Source: OMOG01 sp041485845
GTDB lineage: Bacteria > Acidobacteriota > Terriglobia > Bryobacterales > Bryobacteraceae
Direction of reading: 5' to 3'
Length of the DNA: 7,710 nucleotides
NCBI GenBank assembly: GCA_041485845.1
Contig: JBGPKH010000445.1
Coordinates: 1 to 7,710, forward strand
Shown here: piece after piece, positions 1 through 5,555 of the stretch
Layout of the letters: each line of letters begins with the position of its first letter
How positions within the stretch are numbered: position 1 is the first letter of the stretch
Translations under genes and position numbers: made by a program
Notes under the pieces: generated by a model
The model's input: only the letters and a program-made list of their open reading frames with translations
The model's database searches: none
Told to the model about the DNA's origin: nothing

Positions 1-350
1 CCTACGGCATGTACGCCCGCAACGTGCGCGGCCTGTCGATGCAAAACGTGCGCTTCGAAGTGCAAACCCCCGACCTCCGCCCCGCCATGGTCTTCGACCA
101 CGTCGAGGATGCCGCCGTGAACGGTTTCAGCGCCCAGGGCAACCCCGCCGCCGAGTCACTCCTGCGCTTCATTGACTCGCGCGACGTTCTCCTCACCGCC
201 AGCCGAGTCCTGACGCCCGCGGCGGTATTTCTCCAGGTGGAAGGCGCCGCCAGCCAGGCGATCGCCGTCGACGGAGGCGACCTCTCCAAAGCGGCCAAGC
301 CACTGACCTTCGCCGGCGACGCGACGGGGCAGTCGGCGAAGGTGCGGTAG
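1..350 (+). CDS. C-terminal part of a right-handed beta-helix protein, probably GH28 polygalacturonase-like (5' truncated)
   Basis: Only the last 116 codons are present: the frame is open from base 3 and ends at TAG 348-350, so the true start lies left of the window. The peptide repeats short strand-turn units typical of a parallel beta-helix (VRGLSMQNVRF, VEDAAVNGFSAQ, SRDVLLTASRV), with hydrophobic residues alternating inward. The string YGMYARNVRGLSMQNVRF followed by DLRPAMVFDHVED resembles the C-terminal coils of bacterial GH28 (polygalacturonase/rhamnogalacturonase) proteins common in Acidobacteriota, as I remember them. GH28 enzymes hydrolyse pectic galacturonan backbones and are usually exported. 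The catalytic Asp residues and any signal peptide would lie upstream and cannot be seen, so activity cannot be judged. Another pectate-lyase-fold enzyme is a reasonable alternative. The gene is unrelated in direction and probable function to the operon that follows. Confidence 0.65.
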   Translation, partial: YGMYARNVRGLSMQNVRFEVQTPDLRPAMVFDHVEDAAVNGFSAQGNPAAESLLRFIDSRDVLLTASRVLTPAAVFLQVEGAASQAIAVDGGDLSKAAKPLTFAGDATGQSAKVR

Positions 351-406
351 TTTAGACGAGGATGGGTATGTCCTTGACTCAGGGTAACGGTTCTTGCAGG
401 CACTCA

Positions 407-488
407 GTGGGGCGGACCCCGGGCGCACCCCTTGGTCCGCGGCGGACGCCCCCGTCCGCCCGGCGGCAAGCCGGCCAGGGGGCTGGCC
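407..488 (+). repeat. GC-rich palindrome cluster headed by GTGGGGCGG, 3' of the beta-helix gene
   Basis: The cluster begins 56 nt after the stop at 350 with GTGGGGCGGACCCC (407-420). It continues with GTCCGC-G-GCGGAC (435-447). The right arm of that palindrome can instead pair with GTCCGC at 454-459. It ends with GGCCAG-GGGG-CTGGCC (473-488). The last is a strong hairpin but has no following T-run, so it could reduce read-through or protect a 3' end rather than being a classic intrinsic terminator. Thirteen bases (408-420) recur exactly at 6310-6322. Confidence 0.6.
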
Positions 489-617
489 GCGGGCGAAGGG
501 CCCCGCACCACGTTTCGCTCCCAATGCCGGTTGCAGCCCGCGCATGGTTGGTGTCTTGCAGCGTGCCTTCATCGGGAGGCGGGCGCCCGCCGGCGCCCGA
601 GTGGCACGTCTACCCGA

Positions 618-700
618 GTTAATTAACGATTATTATACTTTAAAATACTTTAATACTTTACACTTCTGCTCAAATGAAGTTCTATTGAGCAGTAAATCAT
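618..700. promoter_or_regulatory. AT-rich patch with three TACTTTA units and an 8-bp inverted repeat
   Basis: In a window dominated by GC-rich sequence this stretch is strongly AT-rich. It carries TACTTTAA at 636-643 and 646-653 and a related TACTTTAC at 654-661. Just downstream, CTGCTCAA (666-673) and TTGAGCAG (685-692) form a perfect 8-bp inverted repeat with an 11-nt spacer. A second pairing, ACTTC (662-666) with GAAGT (676-680), shares base 666 and lies partly within the first, so the two are mutually exclusive. This looks like a promoter-plus-operator or a small structured transcript, but no gene starts within reach on either strand, so the role is unknown. Confidence 0.4.
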
Positions 701-717
701 GCTGGCGTCCGAACTCC

Positions 718-733
718 GGGTCTCGCGAGACCC
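718..733. repeat. Perfect 16-bp palindrome
   Basis: GGGTCTCGCGAGACCC reads identically on both strands. It sits about 160 nt past the stop of the minus-strand ThDP enzyme, 25 nt from the TTGAGCAG inverted repeat. It could be a dimer-protein binding site or a remnant of a larger repeat; nothing nearby decides between these. Confidence 0.5.
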
Positions 734-817
734 GCCATTTTCGTGCCTTCCGCGCGATCACCACAACATGGAGGGCTCTATTTGTCGGCGCTACAAATTT
801 CACCGTAAGGGGTGATC

Positions 818-878
818 GGGGCCCGCCCCACAATTCATGCAGAATCGTCAAAGTAAGCGGCATTGGGCGCTTTCGCCC
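818..878 (-). repeat. 3'-end composite repeat, copy 1 (hairpin + AATGCC word + GTGGGGCGG core)
   Basis: Read on the minus strand, the hairpin GGGCG-AAAG-CGCCC (878-865) starts 18 nt after the ThDP-enzyme stop codon. It is followed by AATGCC, then CTTACTTT, a short variable stretch, and ATTGTGGGGCGGGCCCC ending at 818. The same order of blocks is found downstream of the methyltransferase (6251-6322), also in the sense of its upstream gene. No T-run follows the hairpin, so an intrinsic terminator is possible but not clear. Confidence 0.55.
865..878 (-). terminator. Possible 3' hairpin of the aldehyde dehydrogenase / ThDP enzyme operon
   Basis: A 5-bp all-GC stem with a 4-nt loop lies shortly after the operon's last stop codon on the minus strand. 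The position suits transcript termination or 3'-end protection, but the stem is short and there is no U-tract. I regard it as a candidate only. Confidence 0.3.
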
Positions 879-896
879 GCCGGCCCGCACGCGACA

Positions 897-2624
897 CTAC
901 CCGTTGCCGCCGCGCAGGAAGTCCGCGATATCCCAATAGCCCGTGCGCGGCATGGGCACGTCGCCGCGCGTGCGGACTTCGAGCAGATAGGGAACGTCGG
1001 CGGCGATGGCCTTCCGCAGCGCTGCGCCCAGGTCCGCGGGCTCTTCCACGAGCGCGCTTTCGATCCCGAAGGCCTTTGCCAGCAGCGGGAAATCGGGATT
1101 GTAGGGCGTGCCGTCGGGAAGGGTGAACTCGGTCCCGTAGGAGTTCTTAAAGTATGTAACGCCTACCGTCCGGATGGTCGCGAAGCAGAAGTTGTTGAAC
1201 AGCACCCAAAGCACCGGGACGCCGAGCTCGACGGCAGTGGTCAATGCGCCGACCACCGAGAGCAAACCCCCGTCACCCACCAGGCAGATCACCTTGCGGC
1301 CGGGAGCCCCCATCTTCGCGCCGATCGCAGCCGCGGGAGAGAATCCCATGGTAGCGAGGCCGCCGGATGTGATGAAAGACCCGGGCCTGGAAACCCGCAA
1401 CTGCTGGCCGGCGCCATTCTTGTTCCATCCGACGTCGGTGACGAAGATGGCGTCTTCCGGAGCTGCTTTCGATAGTTCGGCGAGCAGTCTGGCGGGATGG
1501 ATCGGCTTGCCCGGATCGTTCTGTGAGGGGGCGATCTCCTCCAGCCAGTGCTGCTTGCGGATCTGCAACTCCGCGTTGCGGCCGGAGCGGTCCACCGCGG
1601 CCTGCTGCCGCACATGGCGGATGAGATTGCGGAGCGTCTCGCGGGCATCGCCGACAATGCCCACCTCGACGGGATAGACTTTCCCGATCTCCTGGGGGTC
1701 GATATCGATCTGGATCACGCGCGAGGGCGGAATGGCGAACGTGTACTGGGGATTCCAGGAGCTGCAATCCGCCTCGCCGAAACCCGTTCCGATCGCGAGA
1801 ATGACATCGGCCTCCCGCGCCGTCTCATTGGCTGTTCGGGTGCCCCAGATCCCGGTCTGGCCAAGCGCCAGGGGATGCAGTTCCGGGAAAGCCCCCTTGC
1901 CCATCAACGTGGTTGCGACCGGAACGTTCAGGAGTTCGGCGAGCTCCCGAAGTTCGGGCGTAGCTTCGGAGAGCAACACGCCGTTGCCGGCAAAGATGAG
2001 CGGCTTTTGGGCGGCGCACAGCACTTGGGCCGCGACCATCACTCCGGCGCACGACCCCTGGGGCTGGTCATAGAACGGCCTCCTGGCCAGTGTGACGGGT
2101 GTAGCTTCCACCTGTCCCGAGAAGACGTCCATGGGCACGTCAATGAGCACCGGACCGGGCCGGCCCGTCTGTGCCACATTCAGCGCGCGCGGCATTACGT
2201 CGGGCAGATACTGGGGGTGGTCCACTCTCCAGACGCGCTTGCAGACCGGGCGGTAGATGTCGCCCTGCGAGGCATCGGCATGAAAGCGGATTCCCTGGTG
2301 CGGCTCGCGCGCGTGATGGTAGGAAGGGGTATTGCCGGCAACTACGACCATGGGGGTGGAATCCGCCGCCGCGGAAGCCACCCCGGTCAGGGCATTGGTC
2401 AGCCCTGGAGAGAGGTGAACGTTGACCACCGCCAGCTTGTGGGACACCCGGAAATAGGCGTCCGCCGCGTGCGCGGCCATCTGTTCGTGCCGAAACGACA
2501 CGTACTCGATCCCCAGCCGGTGGCACGCATCGATGAGCGCGTAGTTCGTGTGCCCGCACTGTCCAAAAACTCTGGCGACGCCTTCCTGCTTGAAACACTC
2601 GGCCATGAACATCGCGCCGGTCAT
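897..2624 (-). CDS. Thiamine-diphosphate-dependent decarboxylase/carboligase (acetolactate synthase / 2-hydroxyacyl-CoA lyase superfamily)
   Basis: This 575-aa cytoplasmic enzyme has the three-domain layout of the acetolactate synthase-like ThDP family. The N-terminal Pyr domain covers about residues 1-170, with the cofactor-activating glutamate E47 in FRHEQMAAHAADAY. The central domain covers about 190-340, including the FAGNGV turn and VIQIDIDPQEIGK. The C-terminal PP domain covers about 375-555, with GGLATMGFSPAAAIGAK and the ThDP/Mg motif GDG (450-452) ending in NN (477-478). Presence of E47 argues against glyoxylate carboligase, which lacks it. Length and architecture fit acetolactate synthase, oxalyl-CoA decarboxylase, 2-hydroxyacyl-CoA lyase or a 2-oxoacid decarboxylase; which of these cannot be fixed by eye. 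There is no small regulatory subunit and no other branched-chain amino acid gene nearby, so a biosynthetic acetolactate synthase is less likely. The gene begins at ATG 9 nt after the aldehyde dehydrogenase stop, with AGGAG 6 nt upstream (minus strand 2635-2631) overlapping that stop codon, so the two are co-translated partners. I infer that it releases an aldehyde for that dehydrogenase. Confidence 0.88.
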   Translation of the reverse strand: MTGAMFMAECFKQEGVARVFGQCGHTNYALIDACHRLGIEYVSFRHEQMAAHAADAYFRVSHKLAVVNVHLSPGLTNALTGVASAAADSTPMVVVAGNTPSYHHAREPHQGIRFHADASQGDIYRPVCKRVWRVDHPQYLPDVMPRALNVAQTGRPGPVLIDVPMDVFSGQVEATPVTLARRPFYDQPQGSCAGVMVAAQVLCAAQKPLIFAGNGVLLSEATPELRELAELLNVPVATTLMGKGAFPELHPLALGQTGIWGTRTANETAREADVILAIGTGFGEADCSSWNPQYTFAIPPSRVIQIDIDPQEIGKVYPVEVGIVGDARETLRNLIRHVRQQAAVDRSGRNAELQIRKQHWLEEIAPSQNDPGKPIHPARLLAELSKAAPEDAIFVTDVGWNKNGAGQQLRVSRPGSFITSGGLATMGFSPAAAIGAKMGAPGRKVICLVGDGGLLSVVGALTTAVELGVPVLWVLFNNFCFATIRTVGVTYFKNSYGTEFTLPDGTPYNPDFPLLAKAFGIESALVEEPADLGAALRKAIAADVPYLLEVRTRGDVPMPRTGYWDIADFLRGGNG

Positions 2625-2630
2625 GTGGTT

Positions 2631-2635
2631 CTCCT
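2631..2635 (-). promoter_or_regulatory. Shine-Dalgarno AGGAG of the ThDP enzyme, overlapping the upstream stop codon
   Basis: AGGAG is followed by 6 nt and then ATG (2624-2622). Its first two bases are the last two of the TAG stop of the aldehyde dehydrogenase (2636-2634). This fixes the start of the downstream gene and suggests translational coupling. Confidence 0.8.
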
Positions 2636-4082
2636 ACTTGAGGCTGATGGTGATCAGCCGTTCTTCGGTCATTTCCTGCATCGCGTACTTCGGTCCTTCG
2701 CGTCCCATGCCGCTATCCTTCACGCCGGAAAACGGCATCAGGTCGACCCGGCTGCTGGATGGCTCGTTGATGTGGACGATCCCGGTATCGAGCCTGCGGG
2801 ACGCCGTCAGGGCGCGGGTCACATCCCTGGTAAACAGCCCCACCGCGAGGCCAAACGGCACAGAGTTCACGCGCTCGATCACCTCGTCCAGGCTGCGAAA
2901 TGGAAGGAGCGACAGCACCGGCGCGAAGATCTCTTCGCACATCACCCGCATGCGAGGCTCGACATCCGCCAGGATCGTGGGTTCGAGAATCGCGCCGTTC
3001 CGCCCGCCGCCGTACACAATCCGGGCGCCCTGATGAACGGCCTCGAGCACCCACTCCTCCGCGCGCCGCCCTTCGCTTTCACTGATCATCGGTCCGATGA
3101 GGGTCTGCGGATCGTGGGGGTCGCCGACCTTCAACTTGCGGGTTGCCTCCACCAGCAGTCCAGTGAAGCGCTCGATCACCTGCTCGTGGACAAAGAGCCG
3201 CTGGATCGACGTGCACGCCTGTCCGGCGCGGCGAAAACCGGAATTGGCGCACCGCGGTGCCGCGCGATCGAGGTCGGCATCCTCGCAGACGATGGTCGCG
3301 GAGATGCTGCCGAGCTCGAGGGCGAAGGGACGAAGGCCGATGGCATCGCGAAGACTCTTGCCGACGCTGGTGCTGCCGGTGAACGTGTAAAACGCGATGT
3401 CGGGGTTCGCGACCAGCCACTTGCCGATTTCGGCGCCCGGTCCCTGCACGAGGTTGGCGTGCGCCGGAGGCAGGCCCGCGGCCAGCAGGATTTCGAACAG
3501 GATCGCCGCGCTGAAGGGCGTCGCCTGGGGCGCCTTCACCACCACCGTGTTTCCTGCCGCCAATGCCGGCGCCACTTTGTGGGCGACCATGTTGAACGGC
3601 GAGTTGAAGGAAGTGATCCCGCAGACCACTCCCCGCGGCACGCGGATGGTGAACGCCATGCGGTGCGCATTCCCCGGAGCGGCCTCGATAGGCACCATCT
3701 CGCCGGTCAGCCGTTTGGCCTCTTCGGCCGAGGTGAGGAGCGTCTGGACCGCGCGGGCAACTTCGTTGGACGCGTCGCAGATCGGAAATCCGGCTTCGGC
3801 GATGATCGTTTGCTCGATCTCGGTGCGTCGCTGCTCGATCAGTTCAGCCGCTTTGTGAAGGATCTGGTAACGGTCGTAGGGGTCCAGTATCCGGCTCTCG
3901 AAGGAGCGCCGGGCCGCCGCTACGGCCGCACTCACCTGCTCATGCGATGCGCGGTCGGCCTCGCCGATGAGTTCCCCGGAGAACTTGTCGTACACCGGAA
4001 TCGTCCCGGCGCCTTCGACCCAATCGCCGCCGATCAGGAGCTTTGCTCGTCTTGTGCCGACCGCAGTTGCCGACAAGGGCAC
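2634..4082 (-). CDS. NAD(P)-dependent aldehyde dehydrogenase
   Basis: This 482-aa soluble enzyme should oxidise an aldehyde to the acid with NAD(P)+. The family's key residues are in place: oxyanion-hole N160 in TSFN, cofactor lysine K183 in VVKAPQ, GSTSVG at 236-241, general base E256 in LELGS, nucleophile C290 in GQACTS, and EEIF at 383-386. The length is standard. The tail MPFSGVKDSGMGREGPKYAM resembles the lactaldehyde / phosphonoacetaldehyde / non-phosphorylating glyceraldehyde-3-phosphate dehydrogenase branch, as I recall it, rather than betaine-aldehyde types. The residue usually Asn after ELGS is Ile here (ELGSIS), a small departure near the active site. The start is uncertain. GTG at 4082 has AGGAG only 4 nt away (4091-4087). 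TTG at 4076 has the second AGGAG (4086-4082) 5 nt away; the difference is two residues. It is the first gene of the minus-strand operon, and its leader is only about 39 nt from the MITE-like element. Substrate unknown. Confidence 0.93.
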   Translation of the reverse strand: MPLSATAVGTRRAKLLIGGDWVEGAGTIPVYDKFSGELIGEADRASHEQVSAAVAAARRSFESRILDPYDRYQILHKAAELIEQRRTEIEQTIIAEAGFPICDASNEVARAVQTLLTSAEEAKRLTGEMVPIEAAPGNAHRMAFTIRVPRGVVCGITSFNSPFNMVAHKVAPALAAGNTVVVKAPQATPFSAAILFEILLAAGLPPAHANLVQGPGAEIGKWLVANPDIAFYTFTGSTSVGKSLRDAIGLRPFALELGSISATIVCEDADLDRAAPRCANSGFRRAGQACTSIQRLFVHEQVIERFTGLLVEATRKLKVGDPHDPQTLIGPMISESEGRRAEEWVLEAVHQGARIVYGGGRNGAILEPTILADVEPRMRVMCEEIFAPVLSLLPFRSLDEVIERVNSVPFGLAVGLFTRDVTRALTASRRLDTGIVHINEPSSSRVDLMPFSGVKDSGMGREGPKYAMQEMTEERLITISLK

Positions 4083-4121
4083 TCCTCTCCTCGCCTGCCT
4101 CAGACCTCGCCTGTCCTAAAC

Positions 4122-4235
4122 CCAATACTGTTCACTTTGCGGCCACATGTGGGGCAGGTTGTCAACCTGCGGCCGATTGGCAATCGGCCTGCCGACGCCA
4201 TGTGTGCTCTCGCAACCCAAAGTGAACAGTATTGG
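4122..4235. mobile_element. MITE-like element, 114 bp, 18-bp perfect terminal inverted repeats
   Basis: The left end CCAATACTGTTCACTTTG (4122-4139) and right end CAAAGTGAACAGTATTGG (4218-4235) are exact reverse complements. The flanking octamers TCCTAAAC (4114-4121) and TCTTAAAC (4236-4243) abut the ends directly and match at 7 of 8 positions, as expected for a target-site duplication with one later substitution. The interior has no coding capacity. It holds the stem CACATG/CATGTG (4144-4149 with 4199-4204), the palindrome GCAGGTTG-T-CAACCTGC (4154-4170) and the palindrome GGCCGATTG-G-CAATCGGCC (4171-4189). A transcript could fold into a long outer stem with a nested stem and two hairpins. 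Direct duplications of 8-9 bp occur in several DDE transposase families (IS256, IS66 and ISL3 among them), but I cannot assign the parent element. It sits between divergent promoters and could alter or insulate them. Confidence 0.75.
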
Positions 4236-4294
4236 TCTTAAACCTGGGTCATCCTAACACTGCGAACGGGAGGGGTCAACGAAGTAACCGTAAT

Positions 4295-4326
4295 GCCCCG
4301 GTAAAGCCCCGGTAAGTCCCGGCAAA
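4295..4326 (+). repeat. Three tandem GCCCCGGTAA-type units upstream of the CoA-transferase
   Basis: GCCCCGGTAAA (4295-4305), GCCCCGGTAAG (4306-4316) and a decayed TCCCGGCAAA (4317-4326) follow one another with an 11-bp period, about one helical turn. They end 32 nt before the CoA-transferase start. That spacing would suit same-face binding of an activator, but a chance or decaying microrepeat is equally possible. Confidence 0.45.
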
Positions 4327-4358
4327 ACTATTGTCCAGCCAGGAACAGACGTGGTACG

Positions 4359-5555
4359 ATGCATCCGCGATTGAATCCGTCAACCAAAGGCCCGCTGCAC
4401 GGCATTCGAGTCCTGGATCTGAGCGCCTATATCGCCGGCCCTTACGGGTGCTCGCTGCTGGCGGATCTCGGGGCCGAGGTCATCAAAGTGGAGCCGCCGT
4501 CAGGCGATACGTTGCGGCAGTATCCCTCCACTCTGGAGCCGGAAGCCCGCGCCTTTCTCGGCACCAACCGGAGCAAGTTCGGCATCGTTCTCGACCTGAA
4601 ACAGGGGGAAGGGCAGCAGGTGCTGCTGCGCCTGGTGGAAGCGGCCGACGTCCTGGTTCATAACTTCCGGCCATCCGTGCCGCCCCGGCTCGGGATCGAG
4701 TACGAGCGTCTGCGGAAACTGAACCCGCGCCTGATCTACTGCGCCCTGACGGGCTACGGCGAGACTGGTCCGCTGAAGGATAAGGCCGGCTACGACCAGG
4801 TGCTGCAGAGCGTCACGGGGATCTGCACGTTTCAAGGACCGCCCGGAAAACCGGAGATCGTCCTGGGCTCCATCGTCGATTTCTATGCCGCTTCGCAGTT
4901 GGCTTACGGAGTGACCGCCGCGCTTTTCCATCGGGAACGGACGGGCGAGGGCCAGTATGTGGGCGTCTCGCTTCTGCGCAGCGCGCTGGCGATGCAATCG
5001 GGCCGTTTCATCTGGGCCGAGAAGGAGGGACGGGAAGCCGGGAGGGACATGCGGTCGGGTGGCATCACCGGCATTCATCCGACGAAGGAAGGCGACATTT
5101 ATCTTTCGGCGAACACGCCGCACTTCTGGCACTCCCTTTGTGAACTGGTCGGATTGCCGGAGTTGGCCAAAGATCCCAATTACGACACGGTCCGCAAGCG
5201 TGCGCAGAGGGCCGGCGAGATTGTGCCGAAGATCCGGGCGGCTCTGAAATCCCGCGCTGCTATCGAATGGGAGGAACTGTTCGGAGAGCGGGTGCCGTGC
5301 GGGGCGGTGCGGCCCATCGAAGACATGTTCGATCATCCACAGGTGCTGGCGGAGGGACTGGTCGCCACGTTCGAGCACAAAACTGTCGGCCGCTACCGAG
5401 GGTTGGCGAAGCCGCTCCAACTCAGCGAATCTCCGGGCCCCGAGCCGTTCGCAGCGCCCGCCCTGGGGCAGCACACGGCGGAGGTGCTGGTACGCTATGG
5501 ATATTCCGCCGAGGAATTGGCGCAACTCCGAAAGCTCAGAGTCATTCCCGAGTGA
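4359..5555 (+). CDS. Family III CoA-transferase (CaiB/BaiF type)
   Basis: This 398-aa protein should transfer CoA between acyl-CoA and a free carboxylic acid through an aspartyl-anhydride intermediate. It opens with the hallmark GPLHGIRVLDLS...GPYGCSLLADLGAEVIKVE (residues 11-45) and continues with HNFRPSVPPRLGIEY (101-115) and GYGETGPLKDKAGYD (132-146). The catalytic Asp is D174 in GSIVDFYAA, aligned with D169 of formyl-CoA transferase, followed by ALFHRERTGEGQYVGVSLL. The C-terminal part (PCGAVRPIEDMFDHPQV, 313-329) is the conserved small-domain segment. Length is normal for the family (about 380-450). The ATG at 4359 is the only one before the conserved block, with AGGAA (4341-4345) at a rather long 13-nt spacing; TTG at 4371 is a weak alternative. 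The methyltransferase overlaps its stop by 1 nt. The acid and CoA donor cannot be read from the sequence. The family includes formyl-, carnitine-, mesaconyl- and bile-acid-CoA transferases and racemases, so substrate remains open. Confidence 0.93.
   Translation: MHPRLNPSTKGPLHGIRVLDLSAYIAGPYGCSLLADLGAEVIKVEPPSGDTLRQYPSTLEPEARAFLGTNRSKFGIVLDLKQGEGQQVLLRLVEAADVLVHNFRPSVPPRLGIEYERLRKLNPRLIYCALTGYGETGPLKDKAGYDQVLQSVTGICTFQGPPGKPEIVLGSIVDFYAASQLAYGVTAALFHRERTGEGQYVGVSLLRSALAMQSGRFIWAEKEGREAGRDMRSGGITGIHPTKEGDIYLSANTPHFWHSLCELVGLPELAKDPNYDTVRKRAQRAGEIVPKIRAALKSRAAIEWEELFGERVPCGAVRPIEDMFDHPQVLAEGLVATFEHKTVGRYRGLAKPLQLSESPGPEPFAAPALGQHTAEVLVRYGYSAEELAQLRKLRVIPE

Larger units (their letters stand above)
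351..896. other. 546-bp intergenic region, composite repeat content
   Basis: This gap lies between the 3' end of the beta-helix gene and the 3' end of the minus-strand ThDP enzyme, so it is a convergent-gene junction. From left to right it holds a GC-rich cluster of overlapping inverted repeats (about 407-488), an AT-rich patch (about 618-700), a perfect 16-bp palindrome (718-733), a 6-bp-stem hairpin ATTTGT/ACAAAT (780-798), and a repeat in minus orientation (818-878). Several frames are open here, but none has a recognisable protein, a Shine-Dalgarno sequence or normal composition. I judge it noncoding, although a small RNA transcribed from the AT-rich patch cannot be excluded. Confidence 0.7.
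4083..4358. other. Divergent intergenic region between the two metabolic operons
   Basis: These 276 bp must hold the promoters of both operons. Most of the left half is a MITE-like insertion (4122-4235). The right half has three roughly 11-bp GCCCCGGTAA-type units (4295-4326). I see no convincing sigma-70 promoter on either strand. The minus strand has a perfect TTGACA (4165-4160) inside the insertion but no -10 at a usable distance. The polypurine AGGAGAGGAG before the aldehyde dehydrogenase is the only clear signal outside the insertion. Confidence 0.6.

Noticed and set aside
394..939. Open frames across the 351-896 gap on both strands, including 394-939 (+) and 633-890 (-)
   Set aside because: They read through palindromes and the AT-rich patch, lack ribosome binding sites and show no recognisable domain.
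4160..4165. Perfect TTGACA -35 hexamer on the minus strand inside the MITE-like element
   Set aside because: No -10-like hexamer lies 16-18 nt downstream, and the hexamer is part of a palindrome, which explains its presence.
1548..4241. An 897-codon plus-strand open frame opposite the aldehyde dehydrogenase and ThDP enzyme genes
   Set aside because: It runs through both well-supported minus-strand genes and into the MITE-like element. Its product is rich in Arg, Gly and His with no family resemblance. Long antisense frames are expected in GC-rich DNA.
4331..4360. TTGTCC-18 nt-TACGAT as a promoter for the CoA-transferase
   Set aside because: The -10 overlaps the start codon at 4359, so transcription would begin inside the gene, after the conserved N-terminus has started.
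5267..5554. Upstream extension of the methyltransferase frame
   Set aside because: These 96 codons lie inside the CoA-transferase in another frame and show no methyltransferase features. The family starts at about ATG 5555.
897..5555. Oxalate degradation pair (oxalyl-CoA decarboxylase plus formyl-CoA transferase)
   Set aside because: The families are compatible, but the sequence details I can recall from the Oxalobacter enzyme do not match well. The aldehyde dehydrogenase would also be unexplained, so I do not assign it.
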